64,000 bases of DNA, taken from positions 4,712,001-4,776,000 of the forward strand of contig NZ_FMIB01000002.1 in NCBI RefSeq assembly GCF_900091475.1, read 5' to 3'. Made by a program: the position numbers and the translations under genes. The number at the start of each line of letters is the position of its first letter. Within the stretch, counting starts at the first letter, position 1. The notes under the pieces are model-generated. The model made no database searches. It worked only from the letters and a program-made list of their open reading frames with translations, and was not told where the DNA came from. Of this stretch, positions 60,523 through 64,000 are shown one piece after another. The stretch comes from Micromonospora chersina. Lineage in GTDB: Bacteria > Actinomycetota > Actinomycetes > Mycobacteriales > Micromonosporaceae.

Positions 60523-61678
60523 CGAACGGCCTCCACCGCTCGGCCTGGCCGGCGCCGACCGGCTGGAGTTCGCCGCCGGCCACGGACGTCCGCGGCTCGG
60601 GGCGGAACGCCGCCGGCGGCGGGGCGGCCTCGTCGCGCTCGCGCTCCGCCTCGGCGAGCCGGCGGCGGGCCCGGCGCAGTGCGGCGAGCAGCACCCCGGC
60701 CAGCACGGCGAGCAGGACGGCGGCCACCGTGACGGCGCCCCGGGCCAGCCAGCGGTCCCGGTCGAGCCGGTCGAGCCGCTCCACCAGCAGCGCGTCGAGC
60801 TGGTCGAGGATGACCTGCCGCAACTGGGTGGCGGCCGACTGCGCGACGCGTCGGGCGGCGCCCAGCTGGACCGGATCGGGCCCGGTGGCCCCGGTCGGCG
60901 CCGAGAACGCGGCCAGCGCCTCCACCGAACGCTGGTAGGTGTCCAGCGGGGTGAGCACGGTGGGGCCGAGGTCGGTGCTCTCCGAGCTGTCCACAGCGGC
61001 CCGCAGGTCGTCCACCAGGTCGGTGGCCGGCCCGAGCGCGGCGACCCGGAGTTCGGCAAGCTCGGCCACGGTCCTCGGGCGGTCCGCGGCGGGGCGTCCC
61101 GGGGCGAGGGTGGCCAGGTCGGCGAGGCGGCCGGCGGCGACCATGGCCGCGGGCAGGTCCGCGCCGACCGCGTCCTGGACGAAGAACGAGTCGGACCGCG
61201 GGTCGCGGACCAGCCCGGATGCCTCCCGGACCTTCCGGTGCAGGGCGAGCAGCAGGTCGCTGACCTCGGCGTACGCCTGGAAGGCCGCCTGCGGGTCGGC
61301 CAGCGCGCGGTCCGGCAGCGCCTCCAGCTTGGCCCGTACCCCGGCCCAGCGTTCCCGGGTGCGGAGCTGGTCGCCGACCTCGCTGTCCACCTGCGTCGCC
61401 CGCTCGACGGCGGCGGTGAGTGTCGCCCGGGTGACGGGCCGGCCGGCGACCGCCGTGCTCTGCGCGTCGGTCAGCGCGTCGGTGACCGGTCCGAGTGCAC
61501 GCAGGTAGCGGACGCCGAGGCGTTCCCTGGCCGCCAGGTCCCGGTCGGCGCCGGTGTGCCGGTCGGTCTGGACGAAGAGGAACCCCAGCGGGGCCAGCAG
61601 TGCCAGCACCAGCAGCAGGGGCAGGGCGCGGCCCGGTACGGCGGGCCGCCGGCGGACCCGCGGCGCGGGGACGGTCAT
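60509..61678 (-). CDS. Kinase-less membrane sensor protein, first gene of the conservon operon
   Basis: 389 aa. TM1 at ~18-38 (ALPLLLVLALLAPLGFLFVQ), a ~285-residue helical extracytoplasmic region (RDLAARERLGVRYLRALGPVTDAL...), TM2 at ~322-345 (AVTVAAVLLAVLAGVLLAALRR), and a short cytoplasmic charged helix with no HATPase or HAMP. It looks like a ligand-sensing partner for the CvnA that follows and overlaps it. ATG 61678 has GGAGGAG 7 nt upstream. I do not recognise the sensor family with certainty. Confidence 0.78.
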   Translation of the reverse strand: MTVPAPRVRRRPAVPGRALPLLLVLALLAPLGFLFVQTDRHTGADRDLAARERLGVRYLRALGPVTDALTDAQSTAVAGRPVTRATLTAAVERATQVDSEVGDQLRTRERWAGVRAKLEALPDRALADPQAAFQAYAEVSDLLLALHRKVREASGLVRDPRSDSFFVQDAVGADLPAAMVAAGRLADLATLAPGRPAADRPRTVAELAELRVAALGPATDLVDDLRAAVDSSESTDLGPTVLTPLDTYQRSVEALAAFSAPTGATGPDPVQLGAARRVAQSAATQLRQVILDQLDALLVERLDRLDRDRWLARGAVTVAAVLLAVLAGVLLAALRRARRRLAEAERERDEAAPPPAAFRPEPRTSVAGGELQPVGAGQAERWRPFDAAR

Positions 61679-61757
61679 GGTCGGTCTCCTCCGGCGACGG
61701 CGGGGGACGTTCGGGAGCCGGGAGGTCGCCGTACGCAGTCCCGTGCACCGGACCGGA

Positions 61758-61786
61758 AAAGTAGTCGAACCGGGCGCGGGTGTGAC
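61758..61786 (-). promoter_or_regulatory. Candidate promoter of the conservon operon
   Basis: Minus strand GTCACA (61786-61781), 17-nt spacer, TACTTT (61763-61758). The predicted start near 61751 leaves a ~72-nt leader. Confidence 0.4.
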
Positions 61787-61806
61787 CGTTGTCGCCGAGT
61801 CGACTT

Positions 61807-61829
61807 CACGTCACTTCCTGTCACGTCAC
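61807..61829. repeat. Direct repeat CACGTCAC, 15-bp period
   Basis: CACGTCAC at 61807-61814 and 61822-61829, followed by a partial CACGTCC at 61827. They lie about 20 bp upstream of the candidate conservon -35, a place suited to an activator. Confidence 0.45.
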
Positions 61830-62041
61830 GTCCGGTTGACCTTGCGGCTACGCAGTGTCCGAGATGGCCGGAAGGAAGGTGTGATCGGCACCGATTTGCG
61901 GGCGTAGATGTGATTCCACGGGATCCGAATTCATCTCGCTGGGACGCTCTGGACCTTCCACGGTCGACGGGACCCGGACAACGAACGGCGCAGCCGGACG
62001 GACGTACGGCGGATCTCAGGGAACGCTCAGCCGCTGGCCCG

Positions 62042-62047
62042 TACCGT
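62042..62047 (+). promoter_or_regulatory. -10 element of a probable leaderless alpha/beta hydrolase promoter
   Basis: TACCGT is followed by 7 nt and ATG at 62055; there is no ribosome site. Confidence 0.5.
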
Positions 62048-62054
62048 GTGCCGC

Positions 62055-64000
62055 ATGAGATCACCGCTGCCCGTCGCGCGGATCCGGCGCGCCCTGGCCA
62101 GCCGTCCCCGCCGGGTCGTCGCCGCGGTGGTGGTGGTCGTCCTGGTCGCCGCCGCCCTGGTCTGGGCGGCCCGCCCGCAGCGCCCCGACTTCCGGACCGA
62201 GTCGGCAGTGGTGACCGTGCGCTCCGGACCGGCCGGCGACCAGCCGGTCGACCTGGACACCACGCTCTACCTGCCGGGCGACGCCTCGGCCCGGCACCGG
62301 GTCCCGGCGGTGCTGCTGGCGCACGGCTTCGGCGGCACCAAGGAGTCGGTCCGCTCCGACGCGGAGGACCTGGTCGCCCGGGGCTACGCGGTGCTCACCT
62401 GGACCGCCCGCGGGTTCGGCCGCAGCGGCGGCGAGATCCACCTGGACAGCCCCGACTACGAGGTGCGGGACGCCCAGCGGCTGCTCGACCGGCTCGCCGC
62501 CCGCCCGGACATCCGCCTCGACGCGGCCGGGGACCCCCGGGTCGGCGTGGTCGGCGGCTCGTACGGCGGCGGCCTGGCCCTGCTGCTGGCCGCCCAGGAT
62601 CGCCGGGTCGACGCGATCGTCCCGATGATCACCTGGAACGACCTGTCCCGCGCCTTCCTGCCGGAGAGCACCGGCAAGGCGCCCACCGAGGGCGTCTTCA
62701 AGAAGGGCTGGGCCGGCATCTTCTTCGGCGGCGGCGGCAACGCCGGCTCCGGACCGGCCGGGCTGGCCGGCACCGGCGCGGCCCAGCCGGAGGGCGCCCC
62801 GGCGTCGGCCGGCGCGCCCAGTCCGCAGCCCGGCGCCGGCCCGGGCACCGGCCCCGGTCGCGCCCCGGCTGGGGCCGCCGATCCGTCCTGCGGCCGGTTC
62901 GCCGCCGACGTCTGTGCCGCGTACCTGCGGATCGCCACCTCCGGGCGGGCCGACGGCGCGGCGGTCGAGTTGCTGCGCCGCTCCTCGCCGGCCAAGGTGC
63001 TCGACCGGATCAAGGCACCCACCCTGCTGGTGCAGGGCGAGGCGGACACGCTCTTCCCGCTCACCGAGGCGGACGCCAACGCCCGGGGCATCGCCGCCGC
63101 CGGCACCCCGGTGCGGGTCGCGTGGTTCACCGGCGGCCACGACGGCGGCGCCGGCCCGACCTCCGACTCGGACCGGGTGAAGTTCCTGACGGCGCAGTGG
63201 CTCGACCACTACGTCAAGGGTGACGGGGAGGCGCCCGGCGACAGCTTCACCTTCTCCCGCATCGCCGGGTTCGACGCGCTCGACCGGGGCCTGGTGGCCA
63301 CCGGCTTCCGCACCGCCGACTACCCGGGCGTGACCGGGCAGGGCCGCCGCGAGGTGACGCTGTCCGGGCCGGCCCAGCCGGTCGCCAACCCGCCCAACGG
63401 CAACCCGGCGGCCATCTCGTCGGTGCCGTTCGCCGGTGCGCTCGGCTCGCTGCTGGACGGGGTGGCCGGCGACATCCCCGGCCAGCACGCCCGGTTCCAG
63501 TCCGCGCCGCTCGCCGACCCGGTCGACGTGGTGGGCGCGCCGACCGTGCGGATCCGGGCCGCCTCGGCGACCGGCGAGGCGGTGCTCTTCGTGAAGCTCT
63601 ACGACGTCGACCCGCAGGGCGCGGCCACGCTGCCCGACGGCCTGGTCGCGCCGGTCCGGCTGACCGGCCTGCCGCGGACCGTCGAGGCGGCCCAGCCGGT
63701 CACCGTCACCCTGCCGGCGATCGTTCGCCGGATCGAGGCGGGGCACCGGCTGCGGGTCGTGGTGGCCACCTCCGACCAGGCGTACGCCACCCCGGCCGAG
63801 CCGACCGTGCACACCGTGGCGCTCGGCGACGGCCCGCTGGTGCTGCCCACTGTCGACGCCTCGCCCATCCCCACCACCGCCACGGTCTGGCGCTGGGTGC
63901 TGGTCGGCCTGCTCGCCGCGATCGCGGTCGGGCTCGTCGTGGTCGTCCTGGTCGCCCGCCGCCGGCACCGCCGCCAGGACAGCTCGGTCCACCCGGCGTA
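62055..64000 (+). CDS. Membrane-anchored alpha/beta hydrolase (CocE/X-Pro-dipeptidyl-peptidase-like), truncated by the window
   Basis: At least 648 codons; no stop occurs before the window ends. TM1 at ~20-38 (VVAAVVVVVLVAAALVW). The alpha/beta hydrolase domain starts ~65 with oxyanion motif LLAHGFGG. The nucleophile elbow GGSYGGG has Ser ~169; the acid is Asp ~330 (LLVQGEADTLFP) and the base His ~361 (FTGGHDGG). A Gly/Ala/Pro-rich insert at ~233-275 splits the domain. A beta-rich X-Pro-peptidase C-terminal-like domain follows ~430-600, then a second hydrophobic helix at ~613-635 with a basic tail. It is probably a surface esterase or peptidase. Confidence 0.85.
   Translation, partial: MRSPLPVARIRRALASRPRRVVAAVVVVVLVAAALVWAARPQRPDFRTESAVVTVRSGPAGDQPVDLDTTLYLPGDASARHRVPAVLLAHGFGGTKESVRSDAEDLVARGYAVLTWTARGFGRSGGEIHLDSPDYEVRDAQRLLDRLAARPDIRLDAAGDPRVGVVGGSYGGGLALLLAAQDRRVDAIVPMITWNDLSRAFLPESTGKAPTEGVFKKGWAGIFFGGGGNAGSGPAGLAGTGAAQPEGAPASAGAPSPQPGAGPGTGPGRAPAGAADPSCGRFAADVCAAYLRIATSGRADGAAVELLRRSSPAKVLDRIKAPTLLVQGEADTLFPLTEADANARGIAAAGTPVRVAWFTGGHDGGAGPTSDSDRVKFLTAQWLDHYVKGDGEAPGDSFTFSRIAGFDALDRGLVATGFRTADYPGVTGQGRREVTLSGPAQPVANPPNGNPAAISSVPFAGALGSLLDGVAGDIPGQHARFQSAPLADPVDVVGAPTVRIRAASATGEAVLFVKLYDVDPQGAATLPDGLVAPVRLTGLPRTVEAAQPVTVTLPAIVRRIEAGHRLRVVVATSDQAYATPAEPTVHTVALGDGPLVLPTVDASPIPTTATVWRWVLVGLLAAIAVGLVVVVLVARRRHRRQDSSVHPA

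Larger units (their letters stand above)
61679..62054. other. Divergent intergenic region, conservon operon / alpha-beta hydrolase (376 bp)
   Basis: No gene is seen. It holds the candidate conservon promoter (61758-61786), direct repeats of CACGTCAC (61807-61829) and the -10 of the hydrolase gene (62042-62047). The segment 61830-62040 shows nothing else that I can name. Confidence 0.45.

Noticed and set aside
59135..63223. A 1362-codon open frame on the plus strand
   Set aside because: It crosses the conservon kinase antisense, a promoter region and the hydrolase gene out of frame; Arg/Gly/Ala/Pro-rich with no recognisable fold.

Overview
This is a very GC-rich window with no insertion sequence, prophage or CRISPR array. 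Gene content points to a filamentous actinomycete, most likely a Micromonospora-type member of the Micromonosporaceae. The evidence is an AfsR/SARP regulator pair, MsiK, a conservon (histidine kinase-roadblock-DUF742-GTPase), an actinobacterial-type gas vesicle cluster, GTG/TTG starts, and many start codons lying 6-7 nt after a TANNNT hexamer, as in leaderless actinobacterial mRNAs. The genus is an inference.

Layout. 0-9.5 kb: 3' part of an NB-ARC/TPR regulator, fumC, a CGNR regulator divergent from an EamA exporter, a HAD phosphatase, a secreted vanadium-dependent haloperoxidase convergent with a SARP regulator, and an AbiEi/DUF559 protein. 9.6-14.5 kb: IclR regulator divergent from cysS-rlmB, then msiK and tRNA-Thr(TGT). 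14.5-22.6 kb: TMEM175-like channel, an ECF41-type sigma factor with its carboxymuconolactone-decarboxylase partner and an AraC protein, an orphan asparagine-synthetase-like enzyme, VOC, histidine phosphatase, DJ-1/PfpI, LysR, lipoprotein. 22.6-30 kb: secreted M4 metalloprotease, enoyl-CoA hydratase and two large secreted proteins. 29.8-39.5 kb: an HNH endonuclease behind a leader ORF and intrinsic terminator, a CrtU-like FAD oxidoreductase, an RCK ion channel with an unusual filter, APC permease, PAP2 phosphatase, DUF4032. 39.5-43.4 kb: amino-sugar operon SIS-ROK-nagA divergent from a DeoR regulator. 43.5-47.7 kb: ABC exporter, DUF3263, PP2C-like, GNAT. 48-53.3 kb: ten-gene, translationally coupled gas vesicle cluster behind a sigma-B-type promoter. 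53.3-55.6 kb: CDC48-like AAA ATPase. 55.6-61.7 kb: conservon operon. 62 kb to the end: membrane-anchored alpha/beta hydrolase, truncated by the window.

How genes work together. The SIS, ROK and NagA proteins form a deacetylation, phosphorylation and isomerisation/deamination route for N-acetylated amino sugars, with the DeoR protein as probable repressor. The gas vesicle genes overlap or nearly touch from start to end, so one stress-type promoter could drive the shell proteins (A, J, S) and assembly factors (F, L, G, O, K). The conservon genes form a sensor kinase / small GTPase relay with an additional kinase-less sensor encoded first in the operon.

Coordinates are for chosen starts; the start is argued in each entry. 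Function calls come from motifs and family resemblance recognised by eye, without database searches.
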